Source: an uncultured Solirubrobacterales bacterium
Lineage (GTDB): Bacteria > Actinomycetota > Thermoleophilia > Solirubrobacterales > JACPNS01
NCBI GenBank assembly: GCA_937128795.1
Contig: CAKZMQ010000015.1
Location: 1-64,000 of the forward strand
Reading direction: 5' to 3'
DNA: 64,000 bases
The position numbers were made by a program, and so were the translations under genes. Positions 52,913-62,569 of this stretch are shown in pieces; positions within the stretch are counted from its first letter, which is position 1, and each line of letters begins with the position of its first letter. The notes beneath the pieces are model-generated. The model did not search any database and had not been told where the DNA came from. It was given only the letters and a program-made list of their open reading frames with translations.

Positions 52913-53362
52913 GTGAGCAACGCAGGAGTCAAATCACGCCAGCCGGTGATCGGTGACGCGTTTGACCTCGAGACTTACGGTCGTCCGTCGCCGGGCCGGC
53001 CTTCGACGGCTCGCGCAAAGTCGCCTGTCCGCGGCAAGACGGTCGAAGCACCCGCGCGTCGCCGCGAAATTGCTCCACTCGCATCAGCAGCTGCAATGAG
53101 TGGGTCGGCACCGGCCTCCGAAGCCGCGCAATCCCTCGACAACGAGGCCTATGAGTTGCGTCTGGCTCAGGGATCTGCCGATCAGTCCGCAGCGCGCGCC
53201 GAAGCGGTGCGAACCGTGAAGATTCGCGGCCAGGCCACGCCGGCCCGTCGCCGCCCAGCCGTGCAGATCGAACGTTACGACCGTCATCCCGACCGCGCGG
53301 CACAGTGGGCGCTGTTTCTGGGTGTGTTCATGGTTGTCGTCGCGATCGTCACCGGCACGTAG
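52913..53362 (+). CDS. riboswitch-controlled one-helix membrane protein
   Basis: A 149-residue protein. Residues 1-125 are basic and mostly disordered (SPGRPSTARAKSPVRGKTVEAPARRR...) with a possible short helical segment; one hydrophobic helix sits at the C-terminus (RAAQWALFLGVFMVVVAIVTGT), a tail-anchored layout. GTG 52913 follows AAAGAGGAAG. I do not recognise it; control by c-di-AMP points to cell-wall, osmotic or growth functions. A 108-base gap separates it from glnA. Confidence 0.72.
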   Translation: MSNAGVKSRQPVIGDAFDLETYGRPSPGRPSTARAKSPVRGKTVEAPARRREIAPLASAAAMSGSAPASEAAQSLDNEAYELRLAQGSADQSAARAEAVRTVKIRGQATPARRRPAVQIERYDRHPDRAAQWALFLGVFMVVVAIVTGT

Positions 53363-53470
53363 TTTCTTCTCGCGTCAGTTCAATCTCGCAACTGCGTCGA
53401 TCCCTTCATGCCGACTAGGATTGGCCCTTGTTCGCGTACCCGTTGACGCCAATGACCGAGGAGATCTGCC

Positions 53471-54835
53471 GTGCCCGACAAAAAGATGACCGCCGATGAC
53501 GTGATGTCGGAGATCGAGGCGCACGACATTCGTTTCGTTCGCCTTTGGTTCACGGACATCCTCGGCCAACTCAAGAGCTTCTCGATCAACAGCGCCGAGC
53601 TGCGCGACGCCTTTGATGGCGGCGCCGGCTTCGACGGATCCTCGATCACCGGTTTCAATGCGATCGAAGAGTCCGACATGATCGCCAAACCCGACCCGTC
53701 GACCTTTGCCGTGTTGCCCTGGCGTCCGGAGGACCAGGGCGTTGCACGGATGTTCTGCGACGTCGTGACGCCAGACATGCAGCCCTACGAGGGCGACCCG
53801 CGCCACGCGTTGCGCCGCGCCGTCGACCGCGCACACAACCTCGGGTTCGACGTCTTCAACGTTGCTCCCGAGCTCGAGTACTACTACTTCCGCGAAGGCG
53901 ACGTGGGCAGCGGCGGCACACCCGAGCCACTCGACCGCGGTGGTTACTTCGACCTCACCACGCTCGACGCCGGTACTGACGTTCGCCGCGACACCGTGCT
54001 GGCGCTCGAGCAGATGGGCATCCACGTCGAGTACACCCACCACGAGGTAGGCCCGTCGCAGCACGAAATCGACATGCGCTACGCCGACGCCATGAAAATG
54101 GCCGACGACTGCATGACGTACCGCATCGTTGTCAAGGAGTACGCGCAGCAGTACGGCTATCACGCAACTTTCATGCCAAAGCCCCTGTTCGGCGAGAACG
54201 GCTCGGGGATGCATACTCACCAATCGCTCTTCAAGGACGGCAAGAACGCCTTCTACGACGAGAACGACCGCTACTTCCTCAGCGACGTCGGCAAGGCCTT
54301 CATCGCCGGCCAGCTGACGCACGCCCGCGAGATCTGCGCGATTTTTGCCCAATGGGTCAACAGCTACAAGCGCTTGGTGCCCGGCTACGAAGCTCCCGTC
54401 TACCTAGCCTGGTCGCGACGCAACCGATCGGCGTTGGTGCGCGTACCTCCGTACAGAACGGATGCAGCCCGTCCGAGTGGTGAAGCGGTGAGAGCCGAAC
54501 TTCGCTGCCCGGATCCGGCCTGCAATCCGTATCTGACGTTCGCCGCGCTCTTGCAAGCGGGCCTGGAGGGAATCGAAAAGGGCTACGAATTGCCGGAACC
54601 AATGGAGAAGAACCTGTACCACCTGAATGCAGAGGAAGGTCGCCGCATCGGCGTCGAGCACCTGCCGGAAACGCTCGGCGAAGCTGTCGAAATTGCGTCG
54701 AGTTCCGAGCTCGTGCTGCGCACCCTGGGTGAGCACATGTTCAAACGCTTCATCGAGATCAAGCGCAATGAATGGGAGACCTATCGGTCACAGGTCACGC
54801 AGTGGGAGCTCGATCGATACCTGCCCATTCTCTAG
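53471..54835 (+). CDS. glnA: glutamine synthetase, type I
   Basis: A 454-residue GSI that makes glutamine from glutamate, ammonia and ATP. It has the beta-grasp start (VRLWFTDILGQLKSFS), the metal-binding NVAPELEYYYF, the HHEVGPSQHEID ATP-site motif, the MPKPLFGENGSGMHTHQSL loop and a Tyr in NLYHLN at the position of the adenylylated tyrosine. Length without a large insertion fits the alpha-type. GTG 53471 with GAGGAGAT upstream. Confidence 0.95.
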   Translation: MPDKKMTADDVMSEIEAHDIRFVRLWFTDILGQLKSFSINSAELRDAFDGGAGFDGSSITGFNAIEESDMIAKPDPSTFAVLPWRPEDQGVARMFCDVVTPDMQPYEGDPRHALRRAVDRAHNLGFDVFNVAPELEYYYFREGDVGSGGTPEPLDRGGYFDLTTLDAGTDVRRDTVLALEQMGIHVEYTHHEVGPSQHEIDMRYADAMKMADDCMTYRIVVKEYAQQYGYHATFMPKPLFGENGSGMHTHQSLFKDGKNAFYDENDRYFLSDVGKAFIAGQLTHAREICAIFAQWVNSYKRLVPGYEAPVYLAWSRRNRSALVRVPPYRTDAARPSGEAVRAELRCPDPACNPYLTFAALLQAGLEGIEKGYELPEPMEKNLYHLNAEEGRRIGVEHLPETLGEAVEIASSSELVLRTLGEHMFKRFIEIKRNEWETYRSQVTQWELDRYLPIL

Positions 54836-54865
54836 CGCGGTGACTCACCGCGGAAGGTGGTCGCG

Positions 54866-56926
54866 ATGAAATCGGTTTTTGACTTCGTGACCGGAAGGCG
54901 CACGAAGTACCTCGTATTCCTTTTCTGGATTCTGCTGCTGGCTGCCACTGCCAGCAAGGCTGCCGATTTCGAGAAGGTGCAGATCAACACCAGCGAGAGC
55001 TTTTTACCCGGTTCGGCGGAGTCGTTGAAGGCGATCGAACTCGAGCAGACGCTGCCGGGCGGTGAACAACTGCCCGGTTTGGTGGTATTTCAGCGCGACT
55101 CGGGGCTGACCGACGAAGATCGAGCTGCCGTCGAGCAGGCCGCCGAGGAATTGAACGCCGACCCGCTCGACGGACAGGTCGGGAAGGCGATTCCCACGTT
55201 CGCCGATGATGGCAACACGGCCACGCTCTACGTCGCCTACGAGGCGACGGGCGAAGACGAGCGGCTCACCACGGCCAAGGAGCGCCTGGATGTGATTGCC
55301 GACCGAACGCCCGAAGGTCTCGTGGCATATGTGACGGGTGGCATCGGTTACGCCGCGGATGCCACCGAAGTGTTCGATTCTCTGAACACCACATTGCTGC
55401 TCGGAACCGCCCTTGTCGTGATCACACTGTTGCTTCTGATCTACCGCAGCCCAATTCTGTGGATCATCCCGTTGTTGTCCGTGTTGTTCGCGGAGGGTCT
55501 AACGCGAGCGGCCGGAACTTTGATCGCTGAGGCCGGGGCGGTGGTGAACGGCCAATCGGCAGGAATCATGACGGTGATGGTGTTCGGGGTGGGGACCGAC
55601 TACGCGCTGCTCCTGGTCTCGCGATACCGCGAAGAGCTGCGGCGCTACGAGGACACCCACGAGGCGATGCGCGCGGCACTACACGCCTCGGTGCCGGCGA
55701 TCGTTGCGTCCGCAGCCACCGTGGCCTCGGCTCTGTTCGTGTTACTGCTGGCGGACAGCAACTCGACCCAGGCGCTCGGGCCGATCGCCGCAGTGGGCGT
55801 GTTGATCGCGATGTTCTCGATGCTCGCGTTGCTGCCAGCATTGATGCTGATCGTCGGTCGGTTCGCCTTTTGGCCTTTCGTGCCGCGCTATCGATCCGAC
55901 CATGAATTCGCCGCGCGAGGATTCTGGGCGAAACTCGGGCAACGCGTGCGAACGAATCCGCGTCGCACTTGGCTGGCGATGATTTTGTTGATGGGCGTAC
56001 TGGCGCTCGGCTGGACGGAGTACAGCGAAGGCTTGAACGAGAACAATGCCTACGTTGCGGAGGTCGACTCGGTACGCGGCGAGGAGCTGTTGAAGAAATC
56101 GCTGCCACCCGGCGCGACCGGGCCGACGATCGTGATCGTCAAGGGCGACGAGGGCGCGGTCGCTGCCGCGACGCAAACTTTGCGATCCGATCCGCAGGTC
56201 GCATTCGTCGACGACAACCCGATCAGCGCAAACGGTGTGTCGCGTATTCAAGCGACCCTCAAGACGGATCCGTTCGCCGCGGAGGCTCGTGCTTCGATCC
56301 CGCGACTGCGCGCAAGTCTTGATCAGGTCGAGAACGCTGAGATCTACGTCGGCGGGCAGTCGGCGGAGGCGTACGACCAGCGCAAGACGGCCAAGCGGGA
56401 CAACCAATTGATCATCCCGGTCGCGCTCGTGCTTGTCCTGCTGATACTGATCGCGCTGTTGCGCGCGGTCACACTGCCACTTGTCTTGATGGCGACGGTG
56501 ATAGCTTCGTTCTTTGCATCGCTGGGCGCGAGTCTGTGGGTCTTTGCCAACGTCTTCGGCTTCCCCGGAATTGACCCCGGTCTGCCGCTCTTCGTTTTCA
56601 TCTTCCTGGTCGCGCTCGGCGTCGACTACAACATCTTCCTGATGGCCCGCGCACGAGAGGAGACTCTAAAGGTCGGCTCCGACGAGGGAATGATGCGGGC
56701 ACTGGTCGCGACCGGCGGCGTGATCACGTCGGCAGGCATTGTGCTTGCCGGGACGTTCTCGATCCTCGCGACGCTGCCACTCGTCTTTATGGTCGAAATC
56801 GGATTTGCGGTCGCTTTCGGGATACTCTTCGACGCGTTGTTGGTTCGATCGGTGCTGGTACCGGCCTTGGTCTGGGACGTCGGCGCGAGAGTATGGTGGC
56901 CGAGCGCGCTGACTAAACGATCGTGA
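54866..56926 (+). CDS. MMPL-family RND transporter
   Basis: A 686-residue transporter of the MmpL/RND superfamily. It has about 11-12 membrane helices in two halves, each with an external domain, and the characteristic GVGTDYALLLVSRYREEL and its second-half partner ALGVDYNIFLMARAREE, holding the proton-relay Asp-Tyr pairs. Such proteins export lipids or drugs with proton motive force. ATG 54866 has GGAAGG upstream. A close paralog follows. Confidence 0.92.
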   Translation: MKSVFDFVTGRRTKYLVFLFWILLLAATASKAADFEKVQINTSESFLPGSAESLKAIELEQTLPGGEQLPGLVVFQRDSGLTDEDRAAVEQAAEELNADPLDGQVGKAIPTFADDGNTATLYVAYEATGEDERLTTAKERLDVIADRTPEGLVAYVTGGIGYAADATEVFDSLNTTLLLGTALVVITLLLLIYRSPILWIIPLLSVLFAEGLTRAAGTLIAEAGAVVNGQSAGIMTVMVFGVGTDYALLLVSRYREELRRYEDTHEAMRAALHASVPAIVASAATVASALFVLLLADSNSTQALGPIAAVGVLIAMFSMLALLPALMLIVGRFAFWPFVPRYRSDHEFAARGFWAKLGQRVRTNPRRTWLAMILLMGVLALGWTEYSEGLNENNAYVAEVDSVRGEELLKKSLPPGATGPTIVIVKGDEGAVAAATQTLRSDPQVAFVDDNPISANGVSRIQATLKTDPFAAEARASIPRLRASLDQVENAEIYVGGQSAEAYDQRKTAKRDNQLIIPVALVLVLLILIALLRAVTLPLVLMATVIASFFASLGASLWVFANVFGFPGIDPGLPLFVFIFLVALGVDYNIFLMARAREETLKVGSDEGMMRALVATGGVITSAGIVLAGTFSILATLPLVFMVEIGFAVAFGILFDALLVRSVLVPALVWDVGARVWWPSALTKRS

Positions 56927-57003
56927 CCCAACTGGTTACACCGATTGGTGCATTTTAGCTTTCACCTACCGCAGCCGAAGTACGTACTATTCGCGGCGTC
57001 TCC

Positions 57004-59268
57004 ATGAACCTTTTACTGCTTGCAACTGGAAAAAGAGCCAAATGGCTCGTACTGGCTGGCTGGACAGCCATTGTTCTCGCCCTGCTCGGATACGCGATGG
57101 ATTTCGAGGGCGCACAGAACAATCGAGACGCCAACTATCTACCCAAATCCGCCGAGTCGTTGCAGGCGATCGAACTCGAGGAACGGGCCTTCGGCGATCA
57201 ATTGCTGACCGGGCTGTTGGTCTACAACAATCCGAATGGACTGAACGAGCAGGACAAGGCGGCGATTCTTTCAGACGTCGCCGCGCTCGAAAGGAACCCG
57301 CTGCCGAACGAACTTGGCAAGCCGGCGCCGTTGTTCTTCGAAGACGGCAAGACGGCTGCCATCTACACGCAGGTCAGGGCCCAGGGCGACCAGGAGGTGT
57401 TGTTCGAGGTCTCTGACCGACTGCGGTCACTCAAACAGGACAATCCACCCGGCTTGGAAACCGCCCTGACCGGTCAGACGGGCTTTTTCGACGACACCGT
57501 CCGCGTGTTCGATGCGATCGACGGAAACCTCCTGCTCGGCACGATCACGTTGATTACGCTGCTGTTGCTGCTGATCTATCGCAGTCCGTTCCTCTGGCTG
57601 CTGCCATTGCTTTCGGTCGGCGCGGCCGAAATAAGCGCTCGAGGATTCGGCACATTGCTCGCCGAGAACGGCGTGACGATCACGTCGCAGGCGGCGGCGC
57701 TGATGACCGTGCTTGTGTTCGGAGTGGGAACCGACTATGCGTTGCTGCTGATCGCGCGATATCGAGAGGAGCTTCGCGTGTATGAAGACCGACACGAAGC
57801 CATGCGCCACGCACTGATGCGGTCGGCGCCGGCGATCTTCGCGTCGGCCGCCACCGTGATTGCCGCGTTGCTCTGCCTGATGCTTGCGAACGTCAATGCG
57901 ACTTCCGGTGCCGGGCCAATCGCGGCGATGGGCATTGGCCTGTCGATGCTGGCGATGCTGACACTTTTACCGGCCTTGCTGCTGGTGTTCGACCGCCGCG
58001 TGTTCTGGCCGTTCGCGCCGGAACTGGGCTCCCGGACCTCAGAGGTCCCGGTCAACTTCTGGTCGCGGCTGGCCGATCGGATCGCTCGCCGGCCGGTGGT
58101 CGTGACGGTAGGTGTGTTTGCGGTGATGGCCGTGATGGCGGCTGGACTGTTGACGAATCCGGGCGGGCTGGACCTTTCAGAAGGTTTCCGCGACGACGTC
58201 GAATCAGTCCGCGGACAGGAGATTCTCGAGCAGGCACTTCCGCCCGGAGCCACGGGACCGATGACGGTCCTGGTCGAGGAGGAAGGCAACGTCAAACCCG
58301 TCGTCGCGGTGCTGAAGCAGTCGCCCGACGTTGCTTCGGTAGGAATCATCCAACCCGGTCAGGGCGCTACCCGAATCGAGGCAGATCTCAAATACGCGCC
58401 CTACAGCGACGAGGCGATTGACGCAATTCCAACGATTCGACGGCAGTTGAATCAGGCCTTGCCGGGTGCTGCGCTGGTATCTGGCGCAACAGCGGTGGAG
58501 GCGGACAGCCGTAGTTTTGCCGCCGATGACAACCGATTGATCATGCCCTTGGTGTTGCTGATCGTGCTGTTGATCCTGGTCATTCTGATGCGTTCGGTCG
58601 TGGCGCCGATCGTGCTAATCATCACGGTCGTGGCTTCGTTCCTCGCGATACTCGGCGCGAGCTACGTGGTCTTTGACATGGTTTTTGGATTTCCCGGCGT
58701 CGACGAGTATGTGCCGATCTTCGTATTCATTTTCCTCGTTGCGCTCGGCGTGGATTACAACATCTTCTTGATGGCGCGCGTGCGAGAGGAAGCGCTGGTG
58801 CACGGCGCCCGCGAAGGAATGCGTCGCGGATTGATCGTTACCGGTGGGGTGATCACTTCGGCCGGCGTGGTGCTGGCGGGAACCTTTCTCGTGCTGGCGG
58901 CGATGCCGATCGTTTCATTGACGGAGATCGGGTTTGCGATCGCGATGGGGGTGCTTTTCGATGCCTTGGTGGTGAGAACGCTGCTTGTGCCGGCGCTCGG
59001 CTTCTTGATGGGAGCAAAGATCTGGTGGCCCGCGAACATCAGTGACGGACCGACGCGGCGCCAGACGCCTTTAGCGAGTCCCGGCGGAGTTCCGGCGATC
59101 GTGACTGGGGGGCCATCGTCCGGTTCGGCGCCGAAGAACTTCGACGCCAAGCGCGTCGTCGCCGTACCCGGCGCAGACTCCGCCGAAGCCGATTCGCAGA
59201 GTTCGTCACCGCCCGAAGACCCGCTCCCGGACTGGACGCGCGTCACGACCAGCGATCGCTATCGCTAG
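57004..59268 (+). CDS. MMPL-family RND transporter, paralog
   Basis: A 754-residue protein with the same layout: FGVGTDYALLLIARYREEL in the first half and VALGVDYNIFLMARVREE in the second, plus a ~75-residue Ser/Pro-rich C-terminal tail not present in its neighbour. The two are separated by 77 bases, a gap large enough for a separate promoter. They may work as a pair or duplicate for different substrates. Confidence 0.92.
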   Translation: MNLLLLATGKRAKWLVLAGWTAIVLALLGYAMDFEGAQNNRDANYLPKSAESLQAIELEERAFGDQLLTGLLVYNNPNGLNEQDKAAILSDVAALERNPLPNELGKPAPLFFEDGKTAAIYTQVRAQGDQEVLFEVSDRLRSLKQDNPPGLETALTGQTGFFDDTVRVFDAIDGNLLLGTITLITLLLLLIYRSPFLWLLPLLSVGAAEISARGFGTLLAENGVTITSQAAALMTVLVFGVGTDYALLLIARYREELRVYEDRHEAMRHALMRSAPAIFASAATVIAALLCLMLANVNATSGAGPIAAMGIGLSMLAMLTLLPALLLVFDRRVFWPFAPELGSRTSEVPVNFWSRLADRIARRPVVVTVGVFAVMAVMAAGLLTNPGGLDLSEGFRDDVESVRGQEILEQALPPGATGPMTVLVEEEGNVKPVVAVLKQSPDVASVGIIQPGQGATRIEADLKYAPYSDEAIDAIPTIRRQLNQALPGAALVSGATAVEADSRSFAADDNRLIMPLVLLIVLLILVILMRSVVAPIVLIITVVASFLAILGASYVVFDMVFGFPGVDEYVPIFVFIFLVALGVDYNIFLMARVREEALVHGAREGMRRGLIVTGGVITSAGVVLAGTFLVLAAMPIVSLTEIGFAIAMGVLFDALVVRTLLVPALGFLMGAKIWWPANISDGPTRRQTPLASPGGVPAIVTGGPSSGSAPKNFDAKRVVAVPGADSAEADSQSSSPPEDPLPDWTRVTTSDRYR

Positions 59269-59306
59269 CACCCTCCAACCGGCTTGAGCAGGTCGGACTG
59301 GCTGAG

Positions 59307-59879
59307 CTAGGCGAGCGAACCGACGGTGCCGGAGGGGAGCGCGCCTTCGTGTTCGAGCAGGCAGCGCTTCATCTGGGTGCCGAACGCGTAGCCCCCGAGC
59401 GTGCCATCGCCACGAACGATTCTGTGGCAGGGAATTGCCAGCGGGATCGGGTTGCTGCCCAGTGCATTGCCGACCGCGCGTGAGGCCTGGGGCATACCGA
59501 TACTTCGCGCAAGCCATTGGTATGAACGCGTCTGTCCGCGTTCAATGCGCGCCGCCGCCTCGAGCACGCGACGCGTGAACGGCGACACCTGCTGGAGGTC
59601 GCAAAGCTCAAGCGCCCGCTCACCGGTGAGGATCGCGTCGACGATTTCTGGATGCTCTTCGGCAAGCGCAGGGACGGCGAGGCGACCCGTACGCGAATGA
59701 AAATGCTCAACGAACTCGGCGGAATCGTGCGCCGGTGCCACGTAGGAAATCCCCAGTTCGCTGAAGGCGGCGAAGACGCGACCGCCAGGTGTGTCGACTT
59801 CGATCCACATGTCCGTCGACAGCCCGTTTGACCGGGGTCGCTTTGCCAAGGCACTGCTCATTGACGTTGTTTCTACCAT
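59307..59879 (-). CDS. ogt: O6-methylguanine-DNA methyltransferase
   Basis: About 190 residues. The active-site IPCHRIV and the arginine-finger/HTH segment SRAVGNALGSNPIPLAIPCHR identify the alkyltransferase family, preceded by the helical QQVSPFTRRVLEAAARIERG. It transfers alkyl groups from guanine O6 to the Cys in a one-time reaction. ATG 59879 is chosen; 59933 and 59861 are alternatives. It is 92 bases from the DUF255 gene on the same strand. Confidence 0.92.
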   Translation of the reverse strand: MVETTSMSSALAKRPRSNGLSTDMWIEVDTPGGRVFAAFSELGISYVAPAHDSAEFVEHFHSRTGRLAVPALAEEHPEIVDAILTGERALELCDLQQVSPFTRRVLEAAARIERGQTRSYQWLARSIGMPQASRAVGNALGSNPIPLAIPCHRIVRGDGTLGGYAFGTQMKRCLLEHEGALPSGTVGSLA

Positions 59880-59971
59880 CCGGACCGCGAATCGGCCAGT
59901 CTGCCAGCGACAAAGCGGCGCAATTTGCGGCAATTCCGGGAGCGTACGGCCGTCTACGCGAGCCTCGACGG

Positions 59972-61978
59972 TCAGGCGAGCAGCTTCTTGAGGGAGTCGA
60001 CTGACGTGACCGGCTGCTCGCAGACGAAGCGGTTACAGACAAATGCAGTCGGCAAGCCGTTCACTTCGGAGCGGTCGGCCAGAAGCGGGACCAGGCCATC
60101 ATCGTCGCGGCCATGGGAAAGGACGGAGCGCGGCCGGTACTGCGAACGAACGACGGCCAGCAATCCGTCTGTGTCGTCACCGACGAGCGCGATCTCACGG
60201 ACCGGTCCAACGTGGAACGCGATCGCCTGAAGAGCGTGGCCGAACCCAATCGCGAACCTCGCCGCGACCGGCTGCACGATCTGCAGCGCGCGCGTCGCTG
60301 AATCTTCGTAGTGGCGATCCGCCGTCAGAGCGCTCAATCGAAGCAGCACGAGTGCTGCAGCGGAGTTACCGCTGGGGATCGGAGAATCCTCGATGTCTTT
60401 GCGCCGGACGATCAACCTTTCGTGGTCGTCGGCGACGCTGAAGAATCCACCGTCGGCGGCATCTTCGAAGCGCTCGATCATCAGGTCGGCGAGATCGCGG
60501 GCACACTGGAACCAACGAACTTCGCCGGTCGATTCGTAGAGCGTGAGGTACGCGGCGGCGAGGTAGGCGTGGTCCTCGAGGTACCCGGGGGGTCCCGGTT
60601 TGCCGTCGAGCCAGGAGCGAATCACGCGGCCATCGGGTGTTCGTAGTTCGCGCTCGACGAACTCTGCGCACGTCAGCGCGGCGGTCAGATATTGAGGCTC
60701 GTTCAGTACCGCGCCGGCCTCGGCCAACGCGGAGATCGCCAGAGCGTTCCAGGAAGCGATCCGTTTGTCGTCGCGGGCGGGCCAGGGGCGATCGGCGCGG
60801 CGACGGTAGAGCGCGAGGCGCACTTGATCGACGACCTCGTCTGGAGGGCGCTTCTCGGGCGCGTTGACGAACAGCACGTTCCTGCCCTCGAACTCGCCGT
60901 GGTCGATCACCCCCCAATAGGTGAAGAGGTCGCCGACGTGGCCCGGGGCGACGGACTCGATCACCTCGCGCAGCTCGTCGATGTCCCACGCATAGAAGGC
61001 GCCTTCTTCGAGGTGGCCGTCGCGATCGAGTGAGTCCGCGTCGAGAGCACTCGCGAACCCGCCTTCGTTTCCGCGCAGCTCGGCGAGCATCCAGTCAAGC
61101 GTGGTTCGCACGACCGTTGAATGGCGGTCGTCGCCGGACAGCTGCCATGCGTGCAAATAGTTGCGGGCGAGCAGTGCGTTGTCGTAAAGCATCTTCTCGA
61201 AGTGCGGAATGTGCCACCGCGCATCGACCGAGTAGCGGGCGAAGCCGCCGCCGATCTGGTCGTGGATACCGCCGTCGGCCATCTTGCCGAGCGTGAAAAG
61301 CGCGTTGGCTCGAGCCTGCTCGTCCTCCTGTCCGAGCAGAAAATCGATCACGGAAGTCGAGGGAAACTTCGGCGCTCCCGTGAACCCGCCGAGCGTGCCG
61401 TCGAAGTCCTTCGCCAGCGTGGCACGCGCCCGCTCGAGCGTTTCGGGATTGATCGGATCGGTTGGTGCCTGCAGGCGCGCCGTGCGACTGAGTGCGTCGA
61501 TCATCTGTTGGCGTGAGCCTTCGATCTCGTCGCGCTGTTTCTGCCAGGCCTCGTCGATCGAGAGCAGAATCTGCTGGAAGCTGGGCATGCTCGGTCGCGG
61601 CTCGGGCGGAAAGTATGTGCCGGCGAAAAATGGGACCTGCTCGGTGTCGAGAAAGACGGTCAGCGGCCACCCGCCGTGCCCGCTGATGGCCTGCGCCGCC
61701 TCCATGTAGATCGCGTCGATGTCCGGCCGTTCCTCGCGGTCGACCTTGATGTTCACGAACGAACCGTTCATCAACTCAGCGATCGCCGGGTCCTCGAACG
61801 ACTCATGCGCCATCACGTGGCACCAGTGACAGGACGAATACCCGATCGACAACAGGATCGGCCGGTCGAGTTCCTTCGCCATGGCCAGAGCCTCTTCACC
61901 CCACGGATACCAATCCACGGGATTCTCCGCGTGCTGCAGCAGGTAAGGCGAAGACTCTTCAGCAAGACGGTTCGACAT
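59972..61978 (-). CDS. YyaL/DUF255 thioredoxin-domain protein
   Basis: A 668-residue protein of the YyaL/SSP411 family. The N-terminal thioredoxin-like domain has [14 protein letters not shown] and the loop [13 protein letters not shown]; the large C-terminal part is an alpha/alpha-barrel as in N-acyl-glucosamine epimerases ([32 protein letters not shown]). Function unknown, but conserved through bacteria, archaea and animals. ATG 61978 ([26 protein letters not shown]) is the family-typical start; the frame further upstream is not coding. Confidence 0.93.
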   Translation of the reverse strand: MSNRLAEESSPYLLQHAENPVDWYPWGEEALAMAKELDRPILLSIGYSSCHWCHVMAHESFEDPAIAELMNGSFVNIKVDREERPDIDAIYMEAAQAISGHGGWPLTVFLDTEQVPFFAGTYFPPEPRPSMPSFQQILLSIDEAWQKQRDEIEGSRQQMIDALSRTARLQAPTDPINPETLERARATLAKDFDGTLGGFTGAPKFPSTSVIDFLLGQEDEQARANALFTLGKMADGGIHDQIGGGFARYSVDARWHIPHFEKMLYDNALLARNYLHAWQLSGDDRHSTVVRTTLDWMLAELRGNEGGFASALDADSLDRDGHLEEGAFYAWDIDELREVIESVAPGHVGDLFTYWGVIDHGEFEGRNVLFVNAPEKRPPDEVVDQVRLALYRRRADRPWPARDDKRIASWNALAISALAEAGAVLNEPQYLTAALTCAEFVERELRTPDGRVIRSWLDGKPGPPGYLEDHAYLAAAYLTLYESTGEVRWFQCARDLADLMIERFEDAADGGFFSVADDHERLIVRRKDIEDSPIPSGNSAAALVLLRLSALTADRHYEDSATRALQIVQPVAARFAIGFGHALQAIAFHVGPVREIALVGDDTDGLLAVVRSQYRPRSVLSHGRDDDGLVPLLADRSEVNGLPTAFVCNRFVCEQPVTSVDSLKKLLA

Positions 61979-61994
61979 CAACAAGAACCTACCC

Positions 61995-62060
61995 CTTGCA
62001 AGGTCCGAGGTTGCAAGGGGGATTCGCGCCCCGGCCCCTTGCAACCTCGGACCTTGCAAG
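61995..62060. repeat. 26-bp perfect inverted repeat with 14-base loop
   Basis: Arms 61995-62020 and 62035-62060 are exact reverse complements. Each arm is itself a near palindrome (TTGCAA ... TTGCAA), so several folds are possible. It lies 16 bases upstream of the DUF255 gene start and ~100 before the plus-strand gene. Confidence 0.92.
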
Positions 62061-62159
62061 CGCGTTTTCGGTCTTGCCCTCGTCCACGGGGCGACGGTAA
62101 CGAGCTCTTGCCGCATGGGAATGGCTTGCGGAAGCTGGGTGGTAGGTTGCCGAGTCGGA

Positions 62160-62564
62160 ATGAGCGTGTGCCAAAGATCGGCGATCGTGGGCTCTGTCGT
62201 GGTGCTCGCGTGGAGCTTTGCGGGATTGGTCGTCAATCCCGATTTCGCGGTCGGTAGCGCGGCTACGTCCGAGCTGGTGCTGGGCGTTGACATGAATGGA
62301 TGGCACGCCGTGTCTGGCTTTCTGGTCGCGATTCCCGTGCTGGCGGGGCTGAAGAATGGTCAGCTGCTGCCTTGGGTGATGGTCGCCGCGTCTGCGGGCC
62401 TATTGGCGACGGCCGGCTGGGCATTGCTGAGTGAGTATCCGGTCGGCGGGCTTTTCTACTTTCCGAACCGCGCCGGCGACGTAGTGCTGCACATTGCGAC
62501 CGCTTCGATCTTTGCTTTTGGTGCCTGGTCGGGGCTCAGACGCGATTCGCCTGCCAGTGCCTGA
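62160..62564 (+). CDS. four-helix membrane protein (DUF4383-like)
   Basis: About 134 residues with four hydrophobic helices. The pattern [18 protein letters not shown] near the middle and a late [14 protein letters not shown] match DUF4383-type proteins, small polytopic proteins of unknown role found mainly in actinobacteria. ATG 62160 is preferred; an in-frame ATG at 62115 would add 15 residues. It converges on the acyl-CoA synthetase gene with a five-base gap. Confidence 0.72.
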   Translation: MSVCQRSAIVGSVVVLAWSFAGLVVNPDFAVGSAATSELVLGVDMNGWHAVSGFLVAIPVLAGLKNGQLLPWVMVAASAGLLATAGWALLSEYPVGGLFYFPNRAGDVVLHIATASIFAFGAWSGLRRDSPASA

Positions 62565-62569
62565 TCGCC

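Noticed and set aside
53375..54352. Long minus-strand frame (325 codons) opposite glnA
   Set aside because: It is fully antisense to a clear glutamine synthetase and shows no motif; a codon-bias shadow common in high-GC genes.
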